Shown here: one piece after another, positions 50,996 to 60,128 of the stretch
Numbering within the stretch: the stretch's first letter is position 1
Layout of the letters: each line of letters opens with the position of its first letter
Assembly (NCBI RefSeq): GCF_012844225.1
Contig: NZ_JABAGQ010000015.1
Span: 48,615 to 112,614, forward strand
Origin: Rhodococcus sp. 105337
Lineage (GTDB): Bacteria > Actinomycetota > Actinomycetes > Mycobacteriales > Mycobacteriaceae
Direction: 5' to 3'
DNA: 64,000 nt
Program-made: the position numbers and the translations under genes
The notes under the pieces: model-generated
Seen by the model: the letters and a program-made list of their open reading frames with translations, nothing else
Databases searched by the model: none
Told to the model about the DNA's origin: nothing

Positions 50996-53185
50996 ATGAC
51001 TTTGGGATTGAGTGACGAGGACCGCGAGCTTCGTGATTCCGTACGCGGCTGGGCGGCACGACACGCGACGCCCGAGGTGATCCGCGCGGCTGTCGATGCC
51101 GAGGCGGAGACCCGGCCGTCGTTCTGGGGTTCGTTCGCCGACCTCGGCATGCTGGGACTGCATCTGCCGGAAGACGTCGGCGGCGCCGGCTTCGGTTATC
51201 TCGAAACCGCTGTTGTCGCCGAGGAACTGGGCCGAGCCATGGTGCCCGGACCGTTCCTCCCGACGGTGATCACGTCCGCGGTTCTGAACGAGGCGGGGCG
51301 TCGAGCGGAACTCGAGGGACTGGCGAACGGTGCACTGTACGGTGCGGTGTCGCTGCAGCCGGGCCGGCTGCGCATCGTTCGCGACGGAGCCTCGGTCAGC
51401 CTGTCCGGCACATCGGGAGTCGTGCTCGGTGGCCAGGTGGCCGACGTGTTCCTGCTCGCCGCCGACGACGGGGGCGAGCGCGCATTCGTGGTGGTCGCTC
51501 GTGACCGTATCGGCGTCACGGACCTGCCGAGTTACGACGTGGTGCGGCGCAACGCCGAGATCACCGCGGACGGGCTGGCCCTCTCCGATGATGACGTGCT
51601 GACCGTGGACCCCGGCCGGGTACTCGACATCGCCGCAACGTTCTTCGCAGCCGAGGCGGCCGGCCTCGCGGACTGGGCCACCACGACCGCCGCGGACTAT
51701 GCGCGGGTGCGCCGGCAGTTCGGCCGTGTCATCGGCCAGTTCCAAGGCGTCAAGCACACCGTCGCACGAATGCTCTGTCACACCGAGCAAGCCCGCGTCA
51801 CGACGTGGGATGCGACTCGCGCACTGGGCGAGGACATTTCCGCCGATGAGGCCTCGCTCGCCGTAGCCGTCGCTGCGTCCGTCGCCCCGGAAGCGGCATT
51901 CCAGGTCACCAAGAGCTGCATCCAGGTTCTCGGCGGTATCGGTTACACCTGGGATCACCCCGCCCACCTCTACATGCGGCGCGCTCATTCTCTGCGAATC
52001 CTGTTGGGCTCCACGGCGTCCTGGCGTCGCCGGGTGACTGCTCTCACGCGCGCCGGTGCCCGCCGGGTGCTCACGGTCGACCTTCCACCCGAGGCGGAGC
52101 AGATCCGAGCGGACGTCCGCGCCGAACTCGAGCCGGCCACCCTGCTCGACGATGTGAAGCAGAAGGCGTATCTGGCGGAGAAGGGCTACACCACACCGCA
52201 CCTTCCCGAGCCGTGGGGCAAGGCTGCCGACGCCGTCACCCAACTCGTCATCGCCGAGGAGCTGCGCGCAGCAGAGCTCACACCACACGACATGATCATC
52301 GGCAACTGGGTGGTGCCGACGCTGATCGCGCACGGCAACGCCGAGCAGATCGAACGGTTCGTCCCGCAGTCGTTGCGCGGCGATCTCGTGTGGTGCCAGC
52401 TCTTCTCCGAGCCCGGTGCCGGCTCCGACCTCGCGGCCCTGTCCACCAAGGCCGTCAAGGTCGACGGCGGCTGGAAGCTCAACGGGCAGAAGGTGTGGAC
52501 GTCGATGGCGCGGGTCGCGGACTGGGGCATCTGCCTCGCCCGTACCGACGTGGACGCACCCAAGCACAAGGGTCTGTCCTACTTCCTGATCGACATCAAG
52601 AACACCGAAGGTCTCGACATCCGGCCGTTGCGGGAGATCACCGGTGAAGCTCTGTTCAACGAAGTGTTCTTCGACGATGTGTTCGTGCCCGACGAATGCC
52701 TGGTCGGTGAGCCCGGCGACGGGTGGAAGCTCGCACGCACCACCCTCTCCAACGAGCGGGTGTCCCTGTCCCACGACTCCACGTTCGGGGCCGGCGGCGA
52801 GGCCTTGCTGGCACTGGTGGAGAACGCTCCCGGGGGACCGGACGACGAGCAGCTCAGCGTCCTCGGCAAGGTGCTGAGCGACGCGCAGTCCGGTGGCCTG
52901 ATGGGGCTACGCGCCGCCATCCGCTCCTTGAGCGGTGGCCAACCGGGTGCCGAGTCGTCGGTCTCCAAGCTGATGGGTGTCGAACACATCCAGCAGGTCT
53001 GGGAACTCGCGATGGACTGGGCCGGTCCCGCCTCGCTGGTCGGTGAGCAGGATCGCTCGTCCGCAACGCACATGTTCCTCAACGTGCAGTGCATGTCCAT
53101 TGCCGGCGGTACGACGAACGTCCAGCTCAACATCATCGGCGAGCGGATCCTCGGTCTGCCCCGCGATCCCGAACCCGGAAAGTGA
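50996..53185 (+). CDS. fused double acyl-CoA dehydrogenase (FadE34-like)
   Basis: A 729-residue fusion of two acyl-CoA dehydrogenase domains (about 1-360 and 380-729), like FadE34, which lies beside kstR in M. tuberculosis and acts on steroid side chains. Domain 1 carries RRQFGRVIGQFQGVKH and GGIGYTWDHPAHLYMRRAH; relatives often have WEH where this has WDH. Domain 2 carries the FAD/substrate motif CQLFSEPGAGSDLA and GGTTNVQLNIIGERILGLP. In such fusions one active site forms from both halves. It introduces the 2,3 double bond. Confidence 0.9.
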   Translation: MTLGLSDEDRELRDSVRGWAARHATPEVIRAAVDAEAETRPSFWGSFADLGMLGLHLPEDVGGAGFGYLETAVVAEELGRAMVPGPFLPTVITSAVLNEAGRRAELEGLANGALYGAVSLQPGRLRIVRDGASVSLSGTSGVVLGGQVADVFLLAADDGGERAFVVVARDRIGVTDLPSYDVVRRNAEITADGLALSDDDVLTVDPGRVLDIAATFFAAEAAGLADWATTTAADYARVRRQFGRVIGQFQGVKHTVARMLCHTEQARVTTWDATRALGEDISADEASLAVAVAASVAPEAAFQVTKSCIQVLGGIGYTWDHPAHLYMRRAHSLRILLGSTASWRRRVTALTRAGARRVLTVDLPPEAEQIRADVRAELEPATLLDDVKQKAYLAEKGYTTPHLPEPWGKAADAVTQLVIAEELRAAELTPHDMIIGNWVVPTLIAHGNAEQIERFVPQSLRGDLVWCQLFSEPGAGSDLAALSTKAVKVDGGWKLNGQKVWTSMARVADWGICLARTDVDAPKHKGLSYFLIDIKNTEGLDIRPLREITGEALFNEVFFDDVFVPDECLVGEPGDGWKLARTTLSNERVSLSHDSTFGAGGEALLALVENAPGGPDDEQLSVLGKVLSDAQSGGLMGLRAAIRSLSGGQPGAESSVSKLMGVEHIQQVWELAMDWAGPASLVGEQDRSSATHMFLNVQCMSIAGGTTNVQLNIIGERILGLPRDPEPGK

Positions 53186-53192
53186 ACGCACC

Positions 53193-54062
53193 ATGCCTAT
53201 CGACGTGAACGCCGCACTCACGGCCGCTCCCACGGTCCGCGAGGCCGGATGGACCGAACGGGACGTGATCCTCTACCACCTCGGTCTGGGTGCGGGTGTC
53301 GACTCGCTGAACCCGGCCGAGCTGGAATGGGTCTACGAGAAGAACCTGAAGGTCCTTCCGACATTCGCCATGGTTGCGGGACAAGGCGTCTCGGCCGGCG
53401 CGGTCACACCCGCCGGGCTGAACCTGCCGGGAATCGACATCGACCTGCGCAAGATTCTTCACGGCGGGCAGTCCCTCACCGTGCACGCCCCCATCCCGGC
53501 CTCGGGCGCCGCCACAATTTCGTCGCGTGTCGCCGATGTGTGGGACAAGGGCAAGGCGGCGGTGATCGTGCTCGAGCAGTCCGCGCAGGACTCCGGTGGA
53601 AACCCGTTGTGGACCACGGCGATGCAGATCTGGGCCCGAGGGGAGGGCGGCTTCGGTGGCGATGCCGGGCCCGATGGGTCGCACGCAGTGCCGGAGCGGA
53701 GCCCGGACACAGTCCTCGCGTCTCCGACGAGTACGCAGCAGGCACTGATGTACCGGCTCAGTGCCGACATGAACCCGCTGCACGCGGACCCGGCATTCGC
53801 GAAGATGGCCGGTTTCGACCGGCCGATCCTGCACGGGCTCGCCTCGTACGGCATCGTCTGCAAGGCGGTGGTCGACGGTGTGCTCGACGGAGACCCCACC
53901 CGTGTCCGGACGTTCTCGGTGCGGTTCGCCGGATCGTTGTACCCGGGAGAAACGATCGAGACCGCGGTGTGGCGCGACGGCGACACCCTCACCGTGCTCG
54001 CGACCTGCCCCGAGCGCGACGGGCAACCGGTGCTCACCCACGCCACGATGGAGATCCGATGA
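53193..54062 (+). CDS. MaoC-type enoyl-CoA hydratase (Hsd4B-like)
   Basis: A 289-residue double-hotdog hydratase like Hsd4B (Rv3538): shared stretches include LYxLGLGAG, LPGIDIDLRKILHG, DVWDKGKAAVI and ARGEGGFGG. The active-site motif reads YRLSADMNPLHADP; Asp, Asn and His are kept, but the usual Gly before Asp is Ala. It hydrates the 2-enoyl-CoA made by the dehydrogenase. ATG 53193 is 7 bp after that gene's stop, and its own stop overlaps the next start (ATGA). Confidence 0.9.
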   Translation: MPIDVNAALTAAPTVREAGWTERDVILYHLGLGAGVDSLNPAELEWVYEKNLKVLPTFAMVAGQGVSAGAVTPAGLNLPGIDIDLRKILHGGQSLTVHAPIPASGAATISSRVADVWDKGKAAVIVLEQSAQDSGGNPLWTTAMQIWARGEGGFGGDAGPDGSHAVPERSPDTVLASPTSTQQALMYRLSADMNPLHADPAFAKMAGFDRPILHGLASYGIVCKAVVDGVLDGDPTRVRTFSVRFAGSLYPGETIETAVWRDGDTLTVLATCPERDGQPVLTHATMEIR

Positions 54063-54715
54063 GAGTCGATCCGAACGTCCACCCCACCGTCGGGAATGCG
54101 CCCGACGGCACGATCCTGACGTCGGCTCCGCAGGACACCGCCGTCGACAGGGCCACCGCCGCCGCCCGGCGCGTGGTGGACGCACTTCTGCGTACCGACC
54201 GCACCAACGCGAATCTCGAGCGGGTCGCGGAGGAACTCGACAGTATCGCCGCCCACCTCGAGGAGCACGCTCCCGAGGTACAGGAACGGCTGGTCGATAT
54301 GTGGCACGGAGAGGGCGTCACCCGGCACGATCCCGTCACCGGTCCGGAGAATGCGCTGGCGCCGCCGCTGGTGCTCGCCGGTCGTGAAGACGGATCGGTG
54401 GAAGGGGTTGTGACGCTGACCTTCCCGTACCAGGGCCCGCCCGGGCACGTGCACGGCGGTGTCGCGGCGCTGCTCATCGACCACACCCTCGGTGTCGCGA
54501 ATGCCTGGGCAGGACGCAGTGGGGCGACCGCGCAACTCAATGTCAGGTACCACCGTCCCACCCCGTTGTTCGAACCGCTGACCGTGACCGGCCGGCTGGT
54601 TCGGGAAGAGGGCCGCAAGATCGAGACGGTCGGCGAGATCAAGACCGCGGACGGCGCCGTCTGTGTCTCCGTGGAGGCACTGTTCATCGACAAGACGGTT
54701 CCCCGTCCCCGCTGA
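54059..54715 (+). CDS. PaaI-type hotdog thioesterase
   Basis: A 218-residue protein with a helical N-terminal half and a C-terminal hotdog domain of the PaaI/4HBT type: GHVHGGVAALLIDHTLGVAN (HGG and the Asp are the active-site elements) and LNVRYHRPTP. It may release CoA from stalled or end-product steroid acyl-CoAs. Translation starts in the ATGA overlap with the hydratase gene, so expression is tightly coupled. Confidence 0.85.
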   Translation: MRVDPNVHPTVGNAPDGTILTSAPQDTAVDRATAAARRVVDALLRTDRTNANLERVAEELDSIAAHLEEHAPEVQERLVDMWHGEGVTRHDPVTGPENALAPPLVLAGREDGSVEGVVTLTFPYQGPPGHVHGGVAALLIDHTLGVANAWAGRSGATAQLNVRYHRPTPLFEPLTVTGRLVREEGRKIETVGEIKTADGAVCVSVEALFIDKTVPRPR

Positions 54716-54757
54716 CGGCAGCGACAGACCGACATCACAGATCTGGGAGGAAGCGGC

Positions 54758-55546
54758 ATGGGGAAGCTGGACGGACGGGTGGCAGTCGTCACCGGAGCGG
54801 GCATGGGCATCGGTCGCGGTGTCGCCGGTGCACTCGCCCGCGACGGGGCGGACATCCTGGTCGCCGACGTGGACGCGGAGGCCGGTGCCGACACCGCGCG
54901 GTGGCTCACCGACCGGTGGGGCGTGCGGGCGGAGTTCGTCCACACCGACGTGACCGATCGGGAGCAGGTGCACGCGATGGTGGACACTGCCGCCCGGGAG
55001 TTCGGCCGACTCGACATCCTCGTCAACAACGCCTGGCGGTCGCTGGGGTTCGCACGGATGGAGAAGACACCGGAGGACTCGATGCGGGCAGGCTTCGACA
55101 TGGCCGTGATGGCCGCGTTCTGGGCGATGCAACGCGCGTTCCCCGAGTTGGCGCGGCACGGAACCGGACGGGTGATCAACATGTGCAGCCTCAACGGCGT
55201 CAACGCGCACATGTACTCGGTGTCGTACAACGCCGCGAAAGAAGCGTTGCGCAGCATGACCCGCACCGCGGCCCGCGAGTGGGCGCCGAAGCAGGTGTGC
55301 TGCAACGTGATCTGCCCGGGCGCACAGAGCGCGGCCTACCGGCGTGTGGCGGAGGCCGATCCGGAGATGGCTGCCACGCAGGCCGCCGCGAACCCGATGG
55401 GCCGGATCGGTGACCCGCTCGACGACATCGGCACCGTCGCGGCATTCCTCGCGAGTGACGACTCCCGATATCTGACCGGCAACACGCTCTTCGTCGACGG
55501 CGGCAGTCACATCAACGGCGTTCAGTGGGCGCCGAACGTGGACTGA
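54758..55546 (+). CDS. SDR family oxidoreductase
   Basis: A 262-residue classical SDR: TGAGMGIG (12-19), NNAW instead of NNAG, catalytic YNAAKEA (about 156) and the C-terminal GGSHING. ATG 54758 follows GGGAGGAAG. As last gene of the steroid-type operon it could oxidise a ring hydroxyl or a side-chain hydroxyl; the Hsd4A-like enzyme already offers the 3-hydroxyacyl step. Exact substrate unknown. Confidence 0.82.
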   Translation: MGKLDGRVAVVTGAGMGIGRGVAGALARDGADILVADVDAEAGADTARWLTDRWGVRAEFVHTDVTDREQVHAMVDTAAREFGRLDILVNNAWRSLGFARMEKTPEDSMRAGFDMAVMAAFWAMQRAFPELARHGTGRVINMCSLNGVNAHMYSVSYNAAKEALRSMTRTAAREWAPKQVCCNVICPGAQSAAYRRVAEADPEMAATQAAANPMGRIGDPLDDIGTVAAFLASDDSRYLTGNTLFVDGGSHINGVQWAPNVD

Positions 55547-55556
55547 CCGCGCCTGC

Positions 55557-56387
55557 TCAGCCGACCTTGACGCGCTCGGTCGCTGTGTAGACGTTCATCG
55601 TGTCGCCCCGCAGGAATCCCACGAGGGTCAGTCCCGACTCGGCGGCGAGGTCCACCGCGAGGGACGACGGCGCCGAGACCGCGGCGAGCACCGGCACCCC
55701 GGCCATGACCGCCTTCTGGACGAGTTCGAACGACGCGCGCCCGCTCACCATGAGCACGCTGTTCGAGAGCGGGACGCGGCCGTCGGTGAGCGCCCAGCCG
55801 AGCACCTTGTCGACCGCGTTGTGCCGTCCGACGTCCTCGCGCACTGCGAGTAGTTCGCCGTCCGGAGTGAACAGTGCCGCCGCGTGCAGGCCGCCGGTCG
55901 AGGCGAACACCTGCTGCTTGTCGCGCAGGGTGTCGGGCATCGTCGTGAGGGTTCCGGCCGCGAGCATGGGCGAGTCCGCGTCGGTGAGGGGAAAGCGGGT
56001 ACGCGTGCGCACCTGATCGAGCGACTCCTTGCCGCACACACCGCACGCCGACGTGGTGGTGAACGAGCGCCGGCCGACGCCTTCTCCGATCGTGACGCCG
56101 GGGGCCAGTGCGACGTCGAGGACGTTGTACGTGTTGGCCCCGTTCTCGTCGACTCCGTCGCAGTAGCGGACCGCCGCGACATCCTCACGGTCGCTGATCA
56201 TGCCTTCGCTCAACAGGAAGCCGTGCACCAGATCGACATCGTGACCGGGCGTCCGCATCGTGATCGTCAACGCGTCGCCGCCGAGTCGGATTTCGAGCGG
56301 TTCCTCGACGGCGAGGGTGTCCGGTCGCCGCGACACCCGGTCCGCCGTGATGCGCAGGACAGGTCGGCGGGCGGTCACGCGTCCCAT
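55557..56387 (-). CDS. fdhD: formate dehydrogenase accessory sulfurtransferase
   Basis: FdhD passes sulfur from a cysteine desulfurase to the molybdenum cofactor, which formate dehydrogenase needs. The 276 residues carry the reactive CGVCGK loop (about residue 115), [11 protein letters not shown] and [12 protein letters not shown], all family signatures. No formate dehydrogenase or molybdopterin gene lies in the window, so its client is elsewhere. Convergent with the steroid-type operon, 10 bp apart. Confidence 0.95.
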   Translation of the reverse strand: MGRVTARRPVLRITADRVSRRPDTLAVEEPLEIRLGGDALTITMRTPGHDVDLVHGFLLSEGMISDREDVAAVRYCDGVDENGANTYNVLDVALAPGVTIGEGVGRRSFTTTSACGVCGKESLDQVRTRTRFPLTDADSPMLAAGTLTTMPDTLRDKQQVFASTGGLHAAALFTPDGELLAVREDVGRHNAVDKVLGWALTDGRVPLSNSVLMVSGRASFELVQKAVMAGVPVLAAVSAPSSLAVDLAAESGLTLVGFLRGDTMNVYTATERVKVG

Positions 56388-56493
56388 CGTTCACCTCCGG
56401 TGTGTCGTCTTCCCACGATACGGAACTCGTCGCGTGATCGCTCCCGGGGTCGGGCAGATCCGGGTGGGTCGCCCTCGGGGGGCTGCTCCGGCA

Positions 56494-56511
56494 CTGTAAC
56501 GAGATCTTCAC
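56494..56511. promoter_or_regulatory. GlnR-like box upstream of amt
   Basis: CTGTAAC, six bases, TTCAC: the AC-n9-AC pattern of mycobacterial GlnR, almost the same as the box before gdhA (14822-14839). It ends 122 bp before the amt ATG, in the fdhD-amt divergent region. Confidence 0.5.
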
Positions 56512-56633
56512 GGGGTGGGCGCGTGCGGGTTTACATGCTCGGTCCACTCTCAGGGAACGGTGATGAACAAGGAAAGACTCTCGCCGATCGATGGGCCGAA
56601 AGGTCTTCCCTCAGGACTGGACAAGGTGACCCT

Positions 56634-57971
56634 ATGGAACAGGCACTTGCTGCCGCGGATACCGCCTGGATATTGGCGGCGTTCACGGCCGTCGCACTGA
56701 TGGTCCCGGGCCTCGCGCTGTTCTACGGCGGCATGCTCGGTGTCAAGAGTGCGCTCAACATGATCATGATGGTGCTCGGCGGGTTCGCCGTAGCGGGCGT
56801 GGTGTGGGTCTTCTTCGGTCCCGCGGCGGTGCTCGGCGACAGCGTCGGCGGACTCGGCCTCATCGGCAATCCGTTCACGGACGTCGGACTCGCCTCACTT
56901 CTCGAGGAAGACCCGGCCGGCGGGATTCCGGCCGCACTCACCGCGGCCTTCCACCTCCTCTTCGCAGGAATCACGGTGGCGATCATCGCGGGCGCGGTCG
57001 CCGACCGCATGAAGTTCTCCGCCTGGCTCGTGTTCTCCGGAATCTGGCTCGTGCTCGTCTACTTCCCGGTCGCGCACTGGGTGTTCGCATTCGACGACGA
57101 GGAGGCCGGCACCAAGGGTGGGTGGATCGCCAACACGCTCGGCGCCCACGACTTCGCCGGCGGCACCGCCGTCCACATGAACGCGGGAGTCGCCGCACTC
57201 GCGGTCGCGATCGCCCTCGGTGCCCGGCGCGGCTTCCCGCACGTGGCCCGGCCGCACAGCCTGCCGCTGGTCGTACTCGGCGGCGGCATCCTGATGTTCG
57301 GCTGGTTCGGATTCAACGGCGGATCGGCGGGCGGCGCCAACCACACCGCCGGTGTCGTCGTCCTCAACACGATGGCCGCCGCGGTAGCGGGCCTTCTCGG
57401 CTGGATCCTGGTGGAACGCATCACGGAGAAGCACGCCACCACCCTCGGAGCCGTATCCGGCATGATCGCCGCCCTGGTCGGCATCACGCCCGCCGCCAGC
57501 CTCGTCTCACCGCTCGGTGCTCTCGCGATCGGTGTCGTCTCCGGTGCGGTCAGCTGCTTCGCGGTGGGATGGAAGTTCAAGATGGGTTACGACGACTCGC
57601 TCGACGTCGTCGCGATCCACCTGATGGGCGGTGTCGTCGGCACGACCCTCATCGCGTTCATCGCAACGGCCGCTGCGCCCGCGGGTGTCGACGGCTTGTT
57701 CTTCGGCGGCGGCATCGATTTCCTCGGTCGCCAGATCGTCGCGATGGCTGCGGTCTTCGCGTATTCGTTCGCGGTGACCTTCCTGATCGCCAAGGTCCTC
57801 GACAAGACCATGGGTATCCGGGTCGATGCCGAGACCGAGAAGATCGGTATCGACGTGCCGGTGCACGGTGAAACCGCCTACGTCATGGATTCGTTCGCGG
57901 CCGGTGCGCCGTCGAAGATGCGTCCTTCCGATTTCGCGGAGGATCGTGACATCGTCGTTCCCACGACCTGA
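56634..57971 (+). CDS. amt: ammonium transporter
   Basis: An 11-helix Amt/MEP/Rh channel of 445 residues that imports ammonium when it is scarce. Family marks: ADTAWILAAFTAVALMVPGLALFYGGM at the start (read as WILAAF and PGLALFYGG), the pore His in GGTAVHMNAGVAAL and the second in DVVAIHLMGGVVG. ATG 56634 has AAGGTGA upstream. No glnK or glnD follows, unlike many amtB operons; instead the XRE-cupin regulator and the glnT-glx operon converge on it. Confidence 0.96.
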   Translation: MEQALAAADTAWILAAFTAVALMVPGLALFYGGMLGVKSALNMIMMVLGGFAVAGVVWVFFGPAAVLGDSVGGLGLIGNPFTDVGLASLLEEDPAGGIPAALTAAFHLLFAGITVAIIAGAVADRMKFSAWLVFSGIWLVLVYFPVAHWVFAFDDEEAGTKGGWIANTLGAHDFAGGTAVHMNAGVAALAVAIALGARRGFPHVARPHSLPLVVLGGGILMFGWFGFNGGSAGGANHTAGVVVLNTMAAAVAGLLGWILVERITEKHATTLGAVSGMIAALVGITPAASLVSPLGALAIGVVSGAVSCFAVGWKFKMGYDDSLDVVAIHLMGGVVGTTLIAFIATAAAPAGVDGLFFGGGIDFLGRQIVAMAAVFAYSFAVTFLIAKVLDKTMGIRVDAETEKIGIDVPVHGETAYVMDSFAAGAPSKMRPSDFAEDRDIVVPTT

Positions 57972-58002
57972 CGGTCACCCCACGAGATCGTGCACGGATG
58001 AT

Positions 58003-58033
58003 GCGCCCCCGCCGGTTCTCCCGGCGGGGGCGC
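58003..58033. terminator. bidirectional hairpin terminator
   Basis: A perfect 13-bp stem GCGCCCCCGCCGG (58003-58015, 58021-58033) with loop TTCTC, between amt and the convergent XRE gene. Confidence 0.78.
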
Positions 58034-58037
58034 GTCG

Positions 58038-58685
58038 TCATCCCTGGTGATTGTCGGGGTACGCCGTCACCGCGAGGAACCGGATCGGCAATGTGACGAG
58101 TTCGTTCGGGCCGTGGACGCCCTCGCCGTCGAGCAGCAGTGAATCGCCGGCCGTGAGGCGGTATTCGGAATCGCCGTGGCCGTAGACCATTTCACCCTCG
58201 AGCATGTACAGCAATTCGGTTCCGGGGTGCTGGAAGAGAGGGAAGATGTCGCTCGCGTCGGTGAGGGTCACCAGGACCGGTTCGAGACGCTGGTGCTGAC
58301 CGCGGAGCGCACCGAGCAATTCGTAGTGATGGCCGGCGCGGGTACCGCGGCCGACGATCTCGGCGCCGTGGCCGCTCTTGGTGAACACGGCCTCGCGGTG
58401 TGCGTCGGCACCCCGGAACAGGGAGGTGACGGGCACGTCGAGACCCGCAGCTAGGCGTGCGAGGGTGGATAGGCTGCACGAGGTCTGCGCGTTCTCGATC
58501 TTCGAGAGCATCGCCTTGGAGATGCCCACCTTCGCAGCCATGTCGCCGACCGACAGTCCACTGGCCAGGCGCAGTGCCCGCACCTGGTGTGCGATGGCCC
58601 GTTCGAGATCGACGCCCGTGGGGGTGTCCCGAGGGACCTCGCGGCCGGAGGTGTCGTGGAGGACGGCGCGATCCGGTGTGGTCAT
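58038..58685 (-). CDS. XRE-cupin transcriptional regulator
   Basis: A 215-residue regulator with an N-terminal XRE helix-turn-helix (LRLASGLSVGDMAAKVGISKAMLSKIENA, centred near residue 50) and a C-terminal cupin sensor domain (FPLFQHPGTELLYMLEGEM, read as HPGTELLYMLEGE). The cupin may bind an amine or amino acid. It follows the glx operon on the same strand, but a strong hairpin separates them, so it probably has its own promoter. Likely controls the glx operon. Confidence 0.88.
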   Translation of the reverse strand: MTTPDRAVLHDTSGREVPRDTPTGVDLERAIAHQVRALRLASGLSVGDMAAKVGISKAMLSKIENAQTSCSLSTLARLAAGLDVPVTSLFRGADAHREAVFTKSGHGAEIVGRGTRAGHHYELLGALRGQHQRLEPVLVTLTDASDIFPLFQHPGTELLYMLEGEMVYGHGDSEYRLTAGDSLLLDGEGVHGPNELVTLPIRFLAVTAYPDNHQG

Positions 58686-58722
58686 ATCAGCAGACTACAA
58701 CCTGTTTCCCGGCAGTAGACAG

Positions 58723-58762
58723 CCCGCGGCACCTCCGGCCGGAGGCTCGGAGGTGCCGCGGG
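58723..58762 (-). terminator. terminator of the glnT-glxBCD operon
   Basis: Perfect 14-base arms CCCGCGGCACCTCC (58723-58736) and complement (58749-58762), 9 bp beyond the glxD stop. Confidence 0.7.
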
Positions 58763-58771
58763 GACGCAGAG

Positions 58772-60097
58772 TCAGAACGCTCGTCCGGGAATCCACTCGG
58801 TGCCCGCGAGGGGCACGCGGGCCATCGCCGCGGATTCGATCGTCAGGGCCACCAGGTCCTGCGGTTCGAGATTGCGCAGGTGCGACTTGCCGCACGCGCG
58901 CGCGATGGTCTGAGCCTCCATCGTGAGGACGCGCAGGTAGTTCGCGAGCCGCCGTCCACCCTCGATCGGATCGAAATTGCGCTGCAGTTCCGGGTCCTGC
59001 GTCGTGATGCCTGCGGGGTCCTTGCCGTCCTGGAAGTCGTCGTAGAAGCCTGCGGCCGAGCCCAGTTTCGCGTACTCCGCCTCGTACTTCGGATCGTTGT
59101 CGCCGAGTGCGATCAGCGCGGCGGTCCCGATCGCCACGGCGTCGGCGCCGAGTGCCATCGCCTTCGCGACGTCGGCGCCCGACCGGATACCACCGGAGAC
59201 GATGAGCTGTACACCACCCGAAGTGCGGTGCATTCCCATCTCCTGCAACGCCTGCACGGCCTGGGGGATGGCAGCGAGCGTGGGGATCCCGACGTGTTCG
59301 ATGAAGACATCCTGGGTCGCGGCCGTGCCGCCCTGCATGCCGTCGACGACGATCACGTCCGCGCCGGCCTTCACGGCGAGCTTGACGTCGTAGTACGTGC
59401 GAGTGGCCCCGACCTTGACGTAGATCGGCTTCTCCCAGCCGGTGATCTCCCGCAGTTCGATGATTTTGATCGCGAGGTCGTCGGGTCCGGTCCAGTCGGG
59501 GTGCCGGCATGCGCTGCGCTGGTCGATACCCACGGGCAGTGTCCGCATTCCGGCCACCCGCTCGGTGATCTTCTGGCCGAGCAACATTCCACCGCCACCG
59601 GGCTTGGCGCCCTGACCGAGCACGATCTCGATGGCGTCGGCCTTGCGCAGGTCGTCGGGATTCATCCCGTACCGAGACGGAAGGTATTGGTAGACCAGGT
59701 ATTTGGATTGGCCGCGTTCCTCCGGTGTCATGCCGCCGTCTCCGGTGGTGGTGGAGGTGCCGACCTCACTCGCGCCGCGTCCGAGCGCATCTTTCGCGCC
59801 GCCCGAGAGGGCGCCGAAACTCATTCCGGCGATGGTGACGGGGATATCCAGGTGAAGAGGGTACTTCGCATGACGATCTCCGAGGACGACATCGGTCTCG
59901 CACTTCTCCCGGTATCCCTCCAGGGGGTACCGCGACATCGACGAACCGAGGAACAGCAAGTCGTCGAAGTGTGGGACCTTGCGTTTGGCGCCCCAGCCAC
60001 GAATGTCGTAGATGCCGGTGTCGGCGGCACGCTGGATCTCGTGAACGACGTTGCGGTCGAAGGTCGCCGATTCGCGCAGACCGGGCCGGAATGTCAT
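58772..60097 (-). CDS. glxD: FMN-binding glutamate synthase-like subunit
   Basis: A 441-residue TIM-barrel protein of the glutamate synthase central/FMN domain type. Marks are MSFGALSGGAKDALGRGA (about 95), GQGAKPGGGGMLLG, VKVGATRTYYDVKLAVKAGAD and the FMN phosphate site VSGGIRSGADVAKAMALGADAVAIGTA. With glxB (amidotransferase) and glxC (GXGXG) it makes a split glutamate synthase, equal in make-up to N-methylglutamate synthase MgsABC. ATG 60097 follows GAGGAG. Confidence 0.9.
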   Translation of the reverse strand: MTFRPGLRESATFDRNVVHEIQRAADTGIYDIRGWGAKRKVPHFDDLLFLGSSMSRYPLEGYREKCETDVVLGDRHAKYPLHLDIPVTIAGMSFGALSGGAKDALGRGASEVGTSTTTGDGGMTPEERGQSKYLVYQYLPSRYGMNPDDLRKADAIEIVLGQGAKPGGGGMLLGQKITERVAGMRTLPVGIDQRSACRHPDWTGPDDLAIKIIELREITGWEKPIYVKVGATRTYYDVKLAVKAGADVIVVDGMQGGTAATQDVFIEHVGIPTLAAIPQAVQALQEMGMHRTSGGVQLIVSGGIRSGADVAKAMALGADAVAIGTAALIALGDNDPKYEAEYAKLGSAAGFYDDFQDGKDPAGITTQDPELQRNFDPIEGGRRLANYLRVLTMEAQTIARACGKSHLRNLEPQDLVALTIESAAMARVPLAGTEWIPGRAF

Positions 60098-60128
60098 GGA
60101 AGTCTCCTCGCTGTCGAGCGGGTCGGGA

